A stretch of 64,000 nucleotides of DNA. Origin: Naegleria lovaniensis (lineage: Eukaryota > Heterolobosea > Eutetramitea > Acrasida > Naegleriidae). Shown piece after piece: positions 9,351 through 19,746 of the stretch; positions within the stretch are counted from its first letter, which is position 1, and every line of letters starts with the position of its first letter. The notes under the pieces were generated by a model. The model was not told the origin of the DNA. It searched no databases and saw only the letters and a list, made by a program, of their open reading frames with translations. The position numbers and the translations under genes are program-made. The stretch spans positions 1,018,834-1,082,833 of the forward strand of contig NW_025407824.1 in assembly GCF_003324165.1 (NCBI RefSeq), in the 5' to 3' direction.

Positions 9351-11058
9351 TTAAATGCTAGAAGTACCTTCACAAGTCACAACAGAAATATCATAATATT
9401 TAGGTTTTAAAAGTCGATGATGGAAATGTTTGGAAGCAGAGCGAGTAATGTCCAAATATATTAGTGATAAACTCTCATCACAGTCATTGCAATAACCTCC
9501 TCCAATTGCAATTAATTTGCTTTTTTCACTGTACGCAGCAGGCATCGAATATCTACCCTTGTAGCCATAATGTGTTAAGTCAAAGCTACAAAATTCTCTA
9601 CTTTCAACATCGTACAAATAAATAAATTTAGACATGTCTGATGCTTTACCATAGGCTACGTGTGAACCACCAACGACAGCAATGACACTGTTTGATATTT
9701 TCAAGACTTGATGCCCCGAAAGTGTTGGCATTCTAAATATGGTTGGATCTAGAAGTTCCCATGTGCTTGTGGCAAAATGATAGATGAAGCATTGAGATGA
9801 AAGAGGGGCGCCTGTAAAATGTGTAGAGAACAATGTCAAGTTGAAAAAGTTATTTTACAAAAAATGTCAAATTGTAAATAGTGAGCTTACCTTGGCCAGG
9901 TCTCAATTTTCCACCACAAACCACCATAATGTCATACTTTTCTAAATATGTTGCAGAGTGATAAGCACGATGTGAAAACAAGTCACCCTTAACATTAACA
10001 GGCTCTATGGTGTATGTCTCAAAATCAAACACCAACAATTCTTTTTCAAAGGTACCATTTCGACCTGCATTGCCACCTAATACATACATCTTTCCTCGTC
10101 TCATGACGGCTGTGTGGCCTTCCCTATATGGTATTCTATCAAGATCATCATTGGCTTCAGTTTTTCTGATTAATTTAAACTTGTTTGTCAATATTTCAGA
10201 TTGACACACACAATCATCATTGTTGCTACTACTACTACTTTCATCTGCCGTCTCTTTTGTTGTAAAGGTCATTTTGATAATATCATTCGACATGATACGG
10301 CCACGTGTAAATCCTCCATAAATATAAACACAGTTATTTTGTGAATCAAATGCTGTTGAGTGATATATACGGCAACTGGGACGCTGTTTTGAAATGGCCG
10401 TCGATCGAAAATCTCTTGGCTTATACACGCTAGCATTTGGTTGAATGGCTTGTGATTGACATTTTTCTCGAGCTTGCTTCATGACTGGTGTCACATTGAA
10501 ATCTTCAAAAACCACAGTATCCATATCGATTGCAGGAAAAAAAGGTTCTTCATCATCTTCTGATCTTTGCAATTTCGGTGATTCTACAGTGGCTGAGCTA
10601 TCCAGGATTCGCCTAGGTGAGTGCAATCTGACAAATTCTACATAATCAACATCTGCCATTGCAGTTTCGTTCCATCTTTCAAATCCATTGAACACATAAA
10701 ATCGGTCAACATCTTCCTCAACATCGTAGCGCACATTGGTGAGCTGTATGGCACTAGTTTTCTTTGTCTTGTGAGGTGCATTGATGAATACAGCACTTCC
10801 ATTACCGGTTGGATGCCACGGAATGCAATACAAGCCTAATCCTTGCACTCTAGCAAAACTTGAAATTTGATGCTCGATCGGAATCATCATACTTGCTTGA
10901 TCATGAGGTTTTAAAAATAATTCTTCAATGGCTTGAGATCGTTCAGAAGGGGTCATCATTGTTTGTTGGTCGTTCTCTACGGTTTGATCATCATCATCAT
11001 CAAAATTAATATTGTGCTGATTCAAAAGCATGGAAAATAGAGTGTTGTTGTGTTGCAT
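9351..11058 (-). CDS. Kelch-repeat beta-propeller protein, two exons
   Basis: Exons are 11058-9891 and 9811-9351; the intron 9812-9890 (79 nt) has a GTAAGC donor and a TTTACAG acceptor. Splicing restores GGKLRPGQG-APLSSQCFIYHF and gives 542 residues. The start ATG at 11058 follows an A8 tract. Kelch blades are visible through the C-terminal 330 residues: YHSTAFDSQNNCVYIYGG, HTAVMRRGKMYVLGG, HSATYLEKYDIMVVCGG, GHQVLKISNSVIAVVGG and SKLIAIGGGY, the usual hydrophobic strand followed by a GG turn. The N-terminal 200 residues are acidic and unassigned. Kelch propellers mediate protein contacts, for example in cullin-3 adaptors or actin regulation; no BTB partner domain is present here. It is divergent from DBR1, 156 bp between starts. 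Confidence 0.85.
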
Positions 11059-11214
11059 TTTTTTTAACTGGTTTGATTTCTCTAATTCATATTACAATCA
11101 TATTAATTGGAATGGTTAACTAACATCATGATGGTCCCTTGATTATGAAATATTTGGCATCTTAATGGAAATCAATTTTGAAATGTAAATATTAATATTT
11201 AATTGAGAAAAAAA

Positions 11215-12993
11215 ATGTATTTGGCCGTAGAAGGATGTTGTCATGGGGATCTGGATAAGATCTATGCAACCTTGTTGCACGCAATGGAACAAAAACAAAT
11301 GAGTGATCAGAAGGAGATTGCATTAAAATCTTTACAATCATCTTCGGAAGAAGGTGCTGTGGATGATGAATTTTTAAATTCCTTGCAAGAGTATCGGAAA
11401 CCAACCATTGATGTGTTGCTGATTTGTGGAGATTTTGAAAGTATTAGACATGCCGATGATTTGAATAGTATGAGTGTTCCGGATAAGTATAAAGAATGGA
11501 AGGATTTTTACAAATATTTTGCAAAAAGTCCTTTAAAGAAGGAGGGAGAAGAAACAAAAATTGCACCCATTCCAACTTTATTTATTGGAGGTTTGTTTTG
11601 ATTGTTTTTAGTAATGATATTGTATATATATATGCAATGTAATAACTGTGAAAATACATTTGAATGCACTATTGAATCATGATTCCAAAATCATTGATCT
11701 TCATTTACAAAATGTAAATCTGATACAGGTAATCATGAAGCTAGCTTGTATCTCATGAGCTTGCCATTCGGTGGATTTGTCACCGATAAAATCTACTACA
11801 TGGGAAATACTGGCTTTATTAATTTCAAAAAGCGAAATCCACACGATGGAAAGTTTGTTAATTTACTTATTGGTGGATGGAGTGGAATCTATAAAGATGG
11901 AGACTTTTTCAAAGACAGTGCCAGATTTTTCCTTCCCAAGACAGAAACTGGCTTGGTACAGGAAAGCGATAGACATTTGGGTACGACGCTTTTCGATGAA
12001 CAACACGTACCATTTTCTGAGGGAGCAAAAAGGAGCGTGTATCATGTTCGATTTTTTGAATTTTGGAAAATGCTTAATATGAAAGTATGTCTCAATCGTA
12101 GAAAAGAGAAGACACGATCTGATCAACCTCTCGATGTTTTCATGTCACACGACTGGCCAACAGGAGTCACGCGACATGGAGACTTGACTAATATTAGGAG
12201 ATTTAAGGATCATGTCATGAAAGAAATTGAAGACTCTGATCACAAGCTAGGAAATCCCTGGGGCGAAAAATTACTGAACGAGTTGCAACCCAAATTTTGG
12301 TTCTCTGCTCACATGCATTGCAAATTTTCATCAGTTGTATCTCATCATGAACAGTTGACACCCTCGAATACTATTTCGAAAACGACGAAATTCCTGGCCT
12401 TGGACAAGTGTCTTCCAAAGAGAGATTTCCTACAAATGGTAAATTTGGATCATTACATTGACAGCGTCACAGAAGAGGAAATTGGGCTCGTACAAGGAAC
12501 TGAGACAAGCATTAATGACAACACTGAGGAACGAGAAGGATCAGCAGTTACCTCTTCTTCTTCAGATGTAAATGACGAACAAGATGGCCATTATTACTTT
12601 GACTTGGATTGGTTGGCCATTACCAAGCTCTTCCATGCATATAGATATGAAATTTCAAGTCTTCTCAAACAGCCACACATCCAAAAGATTCAAAAACAGG
12701 CGTATGATACATTGAATCTTGATGAAATTGCTCAACATGTGTCATCTACCAGTCTTCCATTCTCAGCAAAGAATAGAATGTATCCACAATTCACACTGCA
12801 AGAAATTGAAAAGGAAAAGGATTGGATTTTGGAGAGGTCTAAAACATTTGCAAATGGAAAGTTTGCGAATCTTCGCATTCCCATGCCTTCTGAGTATGCC
12901 TTGGGAACACTTTCGTCATCGAACACAAGAAGCACTCTTCAGATGGATCCTCAAACACTTGAATTATTGGCATTCTTAGGATTTGATGAATAA
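11215..12993 (+). CDS. DBR1: RNA lariat debranching enzyme DBR1, two exons
   Basis: Hydrolyses the 2'-5' branch of excised intron lariats in the nucleus. Exons are 11215-11590 and 11729-12993; the intron 11591-11728 (138 nt) has a GTTTGT donor and a GATACAG acceptor, splitting a Gly codon and restoring FIGGNHEAS. The product is 546 residues, of usual family length. The start is the ATG behind an A8 tract; the TTG at 11203 in the same frame is rejected. Metallophosphoesterase motifs are in order: EGCCHGDLD (the DBR1-type Cys-x-His), LICGDFES, GGNHE, LPFGG, GGWSGIY, MSHDWPTG and SAHMHCKF. An acidic insertion lies before the C-terminal region. All expected metal-binding positions look intact. 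Confidence 0.95.
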
Positions 12994-13081
12994 AAGTTGA
13001 TCATTTATTAAATTGGCCAACCATTTCACGAATTCACCAATATTTCCACTTTAGAATTTGCCAAAACAAAAACAATTAAAA

Positions 13082-15649
13082 ATGAAACCACTTGCAAATG
13101 GCATTCTTCTCTCCTCTGCAACTCATCATCATTTAAATTCCGTAACTGCTCTGCAAATTGGGACGAGAGCTGTCAAGAGAATTTTACGTGATGATGATCG
13201 TAGACGCGGTATTTGTAACATGTCTTTAAAAAGCGATGGCAACTATTTCCATCAATCAACAACAAAAGCTTCATACCACACCTCGATGAGTCATAGAACT
13301 AGTAAATCGGAAAATAATTTCCGACCTGGTCTTTTGAACCATGCTGTCGTTGATGAATCAATCATCAAATGGACACAACAACAATTACAAAATTTAATTA
13401 TTCAAATTTACAAGTGGAGAGGTTTAGGCACTCAGCAGCAAGTCGTGGCCTCCTCATCGGAACCTCTTAATAACACAATTGATTCCATCATGAGTGAGGC
13501 AAAAAGAATTCTTTCTCAAACCGATGCCGCTGAAGATTTGTATCCTCAACTTGTTGCTCTACAAATTGCAGCTCAATATATCAAGGAGCATGAATTGCCA
13601 AGACCAGCTGACAAGCAACAACAAAATTCATCAGAGAATAATGCGGCAATGAAAATTGGTGAAGTTTCCAAGTTGAGCTTTTCAACAAGCAAACTTCAGT
13701 CTATTGTAAAGAAGAAGACGGATTTTTCAACATTGAACACTTCTAATAGTAGTGAGGCATCTATCAGAGAGCTGAAGGAACATATTGTCAAATATCTCAA
13801 TGAAATGAATGGAGTATTTAGTTTATTGCAATGTTGGTCATTGAGTAAGATTATCCTTCAAAAATTATTGTACTTCCAAAACGACATGACCAGTCTGTCA
13901 ATGACCAAACAAACAATTGAAGAGTTTTTGAAGAGTGGAAAGACTGAAAATCTAGTCACACGCTTTTTCGGAACTTATTTTCAATTAGCAGCCATCTATG
14001 AACGAGAAAATCAATTTAAAAACGCTGCAGGCACTTTATTAGCTCTTCTTCCCAAGTTGGAGGATTCATTGAGTGCTCTCAACGAACTCAACACCGCCAC
14101 CACTCACACTTCGGCTCCATCTAAAGATGCTCTAGCCAAATACATTTCTTCAATTCAACAATATATTAGAGATGTACATAAGCGTTTGTCAGTTCTCTTG
14201 GAAAAGCTCCACGATTACACAAGTGCTGCCAAACATTTGAAAGCATTATTGCCACAAGATTCCAACGGTGTCATTCAACTTCCAACCAACGAGAAGGGAG
14301 CATTTGGAGAGCTGAAAACTCAACTCCTTAAATTGGCTTATTTACATACCATGGCCACTGAATGGAAATCTGCCGATGTGTGCTATGAAGATGCCACTCT
14401 CCTCACAGCACGACAACTCTCAAGTTTAACTGCTAGCACAGACAAGATTACCAGTCATCAAATTGTTTTAGATTCACTTATTGTGTCGTATGAATGGACT
14501 ATCTTTTTGAGAAAAATGTTGTTAATTTTGCAACATGCAGAAGAAACAGAAACCAATGAGAAGGAGACCACAGATGAAGATTCCGAAACCAAGGATCAAA
14601 AACTTGACATTCCATCCAGACTTCAGACCATCAAACGACTCTTAGACATTGGTACGAATATTGGTAAAGGATTAGGAATACTCTCCGAAGAACTGCCCAA
14701 TATTGAAAATTTGCAGAACTCGTCACATCTTGTTCACTTTTTGAAAGAAAAAGTTGAAGTTCAAACATTTAACGAATTGGCCAAATTACAACTTGCATTT
14801 ATTAAGAGTTTTTTGATGGAGGGCGCCAATGGAAATTGGGATGACTTTTCTGCAGTGTGGGATAATTTACTGATGGCAATGAATCATGTATTGACCATGG
14901 AGACCAAAATACTTAATGATGAATATTATCAAAAACTGGAACCTCAACTCTCTCGTCACTTTCACACATTTAAAGATGCAATTATTAATGAAGGTTTGCA
15001 TTTGTTAGGATATTGCATTGCACGCATGAGACACTCACCCAACCATAACCTTAACTCGAATCAACAATTTGAGGCCTTTTATGAAAACTTGCTTGTCATC
15101 TTGTCAAGAAACGAAAAGTGTTTTGAAAATCAATTCAAAACGTGGACTCAATTACGGTCATTGATGGGAAGTTATGCCTTGTATAGAAGAGATATCAATC
15201 CAAGTATTGAATTGTCTCGTTATTTTGTTGAAAAACAGGTCATTCTCGATACATTGACTTTGGCACCTAATGACTCGAGCAATTCATTACCATTTCGTCT
15301 CTATGACGTGCTAGTGGAAGTGTTTGAAAAAGATGAGTTGGCAGCAGATAGTACCAGCTCAGAAACTGCGACCACAGTAAGAAATAGTGTCTACAAGAGA
15401 GCCTATCGTATTCTTGCTCCCACCAAAGAAATAGCCATTGAAAAATCGCTTCAATTTGAAAATTGGGTCATTGAAGGAAAACACGTCATTGAAGAAGCTG
15501 AAATTTATCAAGTTGATATGGATCGATGTGTGGAACATAATGAAAAAACAACACTCCAATTTTTACAAGATTTAATGAAAGAAGAACCTGATGCCAGTGA
15601 ATATCTATTTGCAGGAATTGTCAATGCCTCTGGTGTTTACAAACCTTAA
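13082..15649 (+). CDS. Large helical-repeat (TPR-like) protein, unknown function
   Basis: 855 residues from the ATG at 13082 (TTAAAAATG context); the in-frame TTG at 13058 is not used. The body is alpha-helical with pairs resembling TPR/SEL-type hairpins, for example FFGTYFQLAAIYERENQFKN, LSVLLEKLHDYTSAAKHL and LKLAYLHTMATEWKSADVCY. The first 60 residues are basic with Arg/Lys and hydroxylated residues and few acids until DDDRRR, so a mitochondrial presequence is possible but not clear. I did not recognise an orthologue; proteasome-lid or COP9-type subunits were considered, but no PCI domain is evident at the C-terminus. The gene starts 88 bp after DBR1 ends on the same strand. Confidence 0.75.
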   Translation: MKPLANGILLSSATHHHLNSVTALQIGTRAVKRILRDDDRRRGICNMSLKSDGNYFHQSTTKASYHTSMSHRTSKSENNFRPGLLNHAVVDESIIKWTQQQLQNLIIQIYKWRGLGTQQQVVASSSEPLNNTIDSIMSEAKRILSQTDAAEDLYPQLVALQIAAQYIKEHELPRPADKQQQNSSENNAAMKIGEVSKLSFSTSKLQSIVKKKTDFSTLNTSNSSEASIRELKEHIVKYLNEMNGVFSLLQCWSLSKIILQKLLYFQNDMTSLSMTKQTIEEFLKSGKTENLVTRFFGTYFQLAAIYERENQFKNAAGTLLALLPKLEDSLSALNELNTATTHTSAPSKDALAKYISSIQQYIRDVHKRLSVLLEKLHDYTSAAKHLKALLPQDSNGVIQLPTNEKGAFGELKTQLLKLAYLHTMATEWKSADVCYEDATLLTARQLSSLTASTDKITSHQIVLDSLIVSYEWTIFLRKMLLILQHAEETETNEKETTDEDSETKDQKLDIPSRLQTIKRLLDIGTNIGKGLGILSEELPNIENLQNSSHLVHFLKEKVEVQTFNELAKLQLAFIKSFLMEGANGNWDDFSAVWDNLLMAMNHVLTMETKILNDEYYQKLEPQLSRHFHTFKDAIINEGLHLLGYCIARMRHSPNHNLNSNQQFEAFYENLLVILSRNEKCFENQFKTWTQLRSLMGSYALYRRDINPSIELSRYFVEKQVILDTLTLAPNDSSNSLPFRLYDVLVEVFEKDELAADSTSSETATTVRNSVYKRAYRILAPTKEIAIEKSLQFENWVIEGKHVIEEAEIYQVDMDRCVEHNEKTTLQFLQDLMKEEPDASEYLFAGIVNASGVYKP

Positions 15650-16289
15650 TGTATAGGGACATGTTGGATTGGAATGACGAGTTTTGTGTAAATTTAGAAG
15701 TCATGTTGCCATGGCTCTTCCATTTTGTTGCTGTTTTTGGTGTAAATTTATTATACTGAAAAGTGTTGTTAGAAGAATAGTAATAATAATATTATTTATA
15801 CAATCGTGAGGGAGAATATTCTTGAGGAGATCTGTATGTCTTAAATACCGTAAATAGACATTAGATACCAATGCGATCATTTCGCACTTACATGAGAGTC
15901 TTCTTTTAGTCATCATGATATTCTCCATAATTGTCATGCGAAATGAATGAAACCTTTGTATGATCAACAGACCACATCATGAGTAATTGAGTATTGTATT
16001 CATTCTTTTTTCCATGATCACAACATTATTGAATCAAAAGACAATACTAAGAAGAAATTGCAATTTTGATAGTAGGCGTCTAACTTTATCAAACATTTCC
16101 TTTTTACAAGTTTCAACCACACCATTTGAAGAATAGCATTGTGTCAGTTGTCAATAATTTTGCATCCCATTCGATCCAGAGACCATCGAAAAGAAATATC
16201 AGCAACCATTGCCACGAATTCGAGCACTACCTATCTCTCTCTTGGATTCATTACTCTCTCTTGTTGATCAACAAGTCTTCATCATTGAA
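15650..16289. other. Intergenic segment, no gene seen
   Basis: About 640 bp between the helical-repeat gene and the Asn/Ser-rich gene. I see AT-rich sequence, no tRNA-like cloverleaf and no convincing ORF. The open frame of the next gene extends back to 16209 but only from a TTG. Confidence 0.6.
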
Positions 16290-17096
16290 ATGAATCCTTC
16301 CAATCCATCATGTAAAAATACAATGTCAACAACTACAGTAACAATGATGAACAACAACAACAATGCATCTCGATCGAATCGATCCAATTCTTCATCGTCG
16401 AGTGATGGAAAACTATCCTCTCATACTTCCTTTCATTCTTCTCAATATTCATCAAGTTCGAATGGAAAGAAGATGAACATGTCTCCAAGCCATGGTCAAA
16501 ACAGTAGTCTGCTGTTATATCCAGCACAACAAGAAACATGTTGGGCACATCATGTCCAACCTTGTCAATCATCATCATCCTTAAAGGTGGAGTCTCCCAT
16601 GTCTATATCACCTATACCAATAAATCATGACTCGGTGGTGGAAAATTTGAAAGAACTACTTCAAATGTTAAGATTTAAAGAACAACATCCCAATTCTCCA
16701 CTCTCTCAATATATAGACTCTTCACAAGTGATTCATCAAATCAAATATGTATTGTCCATGATTCAAATTTCATCTGAGAACAACAGTAACTTACAACACT
16801 CCTTTCAAAATACGTTTTTTGAAGCCATTCCAACAACGGCGACAACCATGAACCGAACTCCAAATGTCCATGCAGTGGAACAATCGCAACAATTTCAACC
16901 TGTTCGATGTTCATGGGGAAGCAATCATTCAGACAGTAGTAGTTTCAGTTCACAAGGTCAACAACCGTTCCACCCTCCACCGTGTCAACAACAAGTATCT
17001 TCGACATCATCACAAGGATGTTTTCCTTTAAAATTGGAGTTAACTGAGAGAGATTTATTTGAATTGTTTTTTAGTCAACACTCTTCCACCATGTAA
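16290..17096 (+). CDS. Asn/Ser/Gln-rich low-complexity protein
   Basis: 268 residues if the first ATG at 16290 is used; the open frame reaches to a TTG at 16209 and an upstream exon cannot be excluded because this start lacks the usual A-tract. The product has poly-Asn, Ser-rich and Gln-rich stretches. The only ordered-looking parts are a central helical segment (VENLKELLQMLRFKEQ through IHQIKYVLSMIQI) and a short C-terminal motif (LELTERDLFELFF). Such composition is common in protist transcription cofactors and RNA-binding proteins, but there is no domain on which to base a function. Confidence 0.55.
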   Translation: MNPSNPSCKNTMSTTTVTMMNNNNNASRSNRSNSSSSSDGKLSSHTSFHSSQYSSSSNGKKMNMSPSHGQNSSLLLYPAQQETCWAHHVQPCQSSSSLKVESPMSISPIPINHDSVVENLKELLQMLRFKEQHPNSPLSQYIDSSQVIHQIKYVLSMIQISSENNSNLQHSFQNTFFEAIPTTATTMNRTPNVHAVEQSQQFQPVRCSWGSNHSDSSSFSSQGQQPFHPPPCQQQVSSTSSQGCFPLKLELTERDLFELFFSQHSSTM

Positions 17097-17156
17097 ATAT
17101 ATAATGTAAATTAACATTTCAAAATTATAATATTATGAAACTACTACTGAACAATA

Positions 17157-18128
17157 TTAAAACTTGTCATCTACGAGTGGTGTCACATTCTTGACATTTT
17201 GTTTCGAAAAGAAATCCAAAATAAATTCATCTGTATATCTCAAACTAAAATGAGTTAAAATAAAATGAATATTCGAATTGGATTCCACAATAGGTTTCAA
17301 ATGATTCCAATGCATATGAAAAGCACCCAATGCTTGTTCTTCCTGTCCTTCTTCCAAAAACGTACATTCCACAACAATGACAGGAAATTCCAATAATTCA
17401 GGATTATTTTCAAATACTCGATAGGTCGTATCTCCCATAATAGCAATACGAGGTTCAAAAATTGTATCACAAACTGCATCTTCACCTCTTTCTTTTCTCA
17501 ATTTTCCAATTTCAGGTCCTTTCAAATGTGAAAATTCCTTTTTCAATTTCTTTTTTTTTTCATAAATTTCATAACCATTACATGGAACTGAATGGTCACA
17601 TTTAATGACACGAGCCACAAAATTATCCTTTCCTCCAATCTTTTCAATGGTATCTCCAGGAGAAACTCCAATAATTTGAATTGGTTTTCGTTCCTGAACG
17701 CTCTCTTTAGGTAATTCTTTTCCAGCATTTAATTCTTGACAGGCGTGAAGAAAATTTTCAATAAATTTGACATTTTCATTTGGAACGAATACACGATTGG
17801 GATCTTTTCGATTAATGAATGCAGGTTGACATGCACTGAGATAATACGAATGATCGGCATGAGTGTGCGTAATGAGAAACGTATTCGGATGTTGACTCAT
17901 GTACTTTTTATCAATGAAACCCATATCAATGTTGGTTTGGAGTTGAGGAATTTGGAAATAGGTGGCTTCTGCTGATCGGGAATGACCAATCAGAGAGAGA
18001 GCTTGAGGAGTTTTATGGGTTGTTGAGGAGGATGATTCAGAAGTAGTGGTGGTGGTGGTGGTAGTGGTGCTCAGAGTTTCTGAGAGAATTTCATTCGGCA
18101 GTTGGAAAATATTCGGAATGACTTTCAT
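17157..18128 (-). CDS. RNase Z-like metallo-beta-lactamase-fold hydrolase
   Basis: 323 residues. Motifs of the metallo-beta-lactamase fold are in order: GHSRSAEATYF, the metal-binding HTHADH (about 86-91), CDHSVPCNGYEIY, MGDTTYRVF, VECTFLEEG, HMHWNHL, and the terminal LTHFSLRY. This set and its order match the tRNase Z group, which cuts tRNA precursors after the discriminator base, and the related plant and protist hydrolases. The typical GTG/G-S-G start motif and the classic exosite arm are not obvious, so substrate is uncertain. The N-terminal 45 residues are Thr/Ser-rich. The start has no A-tract; no better ATG is available in frame. Confidence 0.78.
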   Translation of the reverse strand: MKVIPNIFQLPNEILSETLSTTTTTTTTTSESSSSTTHKTPQALSLIGHSRSAEATYFQIPQLQTNIDMGFIDKKYMSQHPNTFLITHTHADHSYYLSACQPAFINRKDPNRVFVPNENVKFIENFLHACQELNAGKELPKESVQERKPIQIIGVSPGDTIEKIGGKDNFVARVIKCDHSVPCNGYEIYEKKKKLKKEFSHLKGPEIGKLRKERGEDAVCDTIFEPRIAIMGDTTYRVFENNPELLEFPVIVVECTFLEEGQEEQALGAFHMHWNHLKPIVESNSNIHFILTHFSLRYTDEFILDFFSKQNVKNVTPLVDDKF

Positions 18129-18322
18129 GATGACAATGAGAAAAAGGGGCCTCTCGAGAAAAGTGTTGTTGTTGTTGATGAGAAGTTTGGGACTTTTTTT
18201 TTGTAATTTCTGTGTGGTTTCTTCATTTTCAAGTTTGAAAGGAGTGGTTGCTCTTCAAATTTGAAAATGAGTTCCATGAATCTTCCATCTTGAACGTTCT
18301 TTAATAATTAAGTGCTGCAGTA

Positions 18323-19639
18323 CTATTCATGCATGAAAACAGTATCTGTGAGGTTGTTGTGAGCACCAATGCCCTTAAAAAGAGTTCCTTGTTCTTTGGT
18401 CAAGACTAATTTGATTAAACAATTTCGATCCTTAAACTTTTCATTGACTTGACCATTGGACATGGTAATCACAAATAAACATTCTTCTCCTTTACATGGA
18501 TTGTAATAATGAAAGAGTCCTTGAGGTATAGTGGCAGGAAGAATTTTAAATTCTGAAGAATCGTCTTGATTGTCTTCTTCAAAACCATGTGTGGAAAAGA
18601 TTGGATTGTTTTGAGGAATTTCATGAATTTTCAATTTTTCTGGACATGGATTGCAATAGTCTGTGAGACTCAGAGGTTGGATAGTTTGAATTTCATCATC
18701 ACTGACCCATTTCGATTCGTCCAATGGGAATAATAATACTTCATGGGAAACACGTTGAATTATTCGAGTGACATTGTTATACTTCAAAATGGTGTCAATA
18801 AATCCGCCATAAATAAATAAAGTGTTCAATTCGAATAATGATTGAGAAGTGGTGTTTGAAATAAAATTAGAAGCATATTGATTGGAAACAAGAGCAATTC
18901 CAGAGTTATATCGTGCATAGGGTGACAGTAAATCAGCATCTCCGTAATGTGTAGTTTTGTAACATGTCCACCACTCCTTCGTGTCAAGATCAAAAGCAAT
19001 GACATCACTACATGCAGCACATGAAGTTATGAATCCTCCAAACATGACAATATATCGATTCTTCCATAATGTAGCACTTTGTAAATACAATGCAGGGCTA
19101 TAATAAAATTGGGAAATTATACTCCATGTTCGTTGTTCAATGTCAAACTTTAACACATCTCTGTTGTATCCTCCTTTAAAATAACAACCACCAATTAAAT
19201 ACAGACATTTTCTTTGAGAGTCGCCAATAAGTGGGGTAAGATATAAACGATGGTATTCACTTGTCGTTTGATGAATGAGCTCACAAAATGGTGTGTCTGA
19301 TGGCATGGAGTCATCACTACTTGAAAATGAAATTTTGAAAATGAACGCCGATGAAAACGCTTTTTCGGCGTAAATATAAATATCATTTCCAACCACACAT
19401 GCAGATTGAATATAAAGCTTTAAATCTTGTTCTTTCTGATCATGTGTCGGAACTGGCAATTCATCATACTCTAAATGCTGTAAATTCAATTTATAAATTC
19501 TGAAACTGTTTCGTTCCTCATCAAAGAAAATACTGTAAATATTTCCATGCATAGACACATGGACCATCTGATCTCTAAAGTACGGAATGGAGAGGATTTC
19601 CTTTGAGAGGAAGGCTTTTGTTGGGGCGGTGTGCAACAT
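18323..19639 (-). CDS. Kelch-type beta-propeller protein
   Basis: 438 residues; the ATG at 19639 follows TAGAAAAA. Propeller strands with paired glycines and following Asp/Phe-x-Asp are visible: CLYLIGGCYFKGGYNRDVL, NRYIVMFGGFITSCAACSDV and NTLFIYGGFIDT, with YKLNLQHLEYDEL and FDLDTKEWWTCY as closing strands. It has the same general build as the kelch protein at 9351-11058 but no close sequence match. No signal peptide or membrane segment is seen. It is 107 bp downstream of the DUF4116 gene on the same strand. Protein-binding role inferred from the fold only. Confidence 0.8.
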   Translation of the reverse strand: MLHTAPTKAFLSKEILSIPYFRDQMVHVSMHGNIYSIFFDEERNSFRIYKLNLQHLEYDELPVPTHDQKEQDLKLYIQSACVVGNDIYIYAEKAFSSAFIFKISFSSSDDSMPSDTPFCELIHQTTSEYHRLYLTPLIGDSQRKCLYLIGGCYFKGGYNRDVLKFDIEQRTWSIISQFYYSPALYLQSATLWKNRYIVMFGGFITSCAACSDVIAFDLDTKEWWTCYKTTHYGDADLLSPYARYNSGIALVSNQYASNFISNTTSQSLFELNTLFIYGGFIDTILKYNNVTRIIQRVSHEVLLFPLDESKWVSDDEIQTIQPLSLTDYCNPCPEKLKIHEIPQNNPIFSTHGFEEDNQDDSSEFKILPATIPQGLFHYYNPCKGEECLFVITMSNGQVNEKFKDRNCLIKLVLTKEQGTLFKGIGAHNNLTDTVFMHE

Positions 19640-19746
19640 TTTTTCTAATTGTTGTGAAAATACGATGTTTGATTCCAGCAGTCACCCTTTTTCTAGATCC
19701 AATGTCGAGTATTTCGTAATTGCGCACTGCTTGTGGGTTAACAGCA

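Noticed and set aside
15701-15967. Minus-strand ORF of 88 aa in the gap after the helical-repeat gene
   Set aside because: AT-rich composition, no A-tract start and no domain; judged random.
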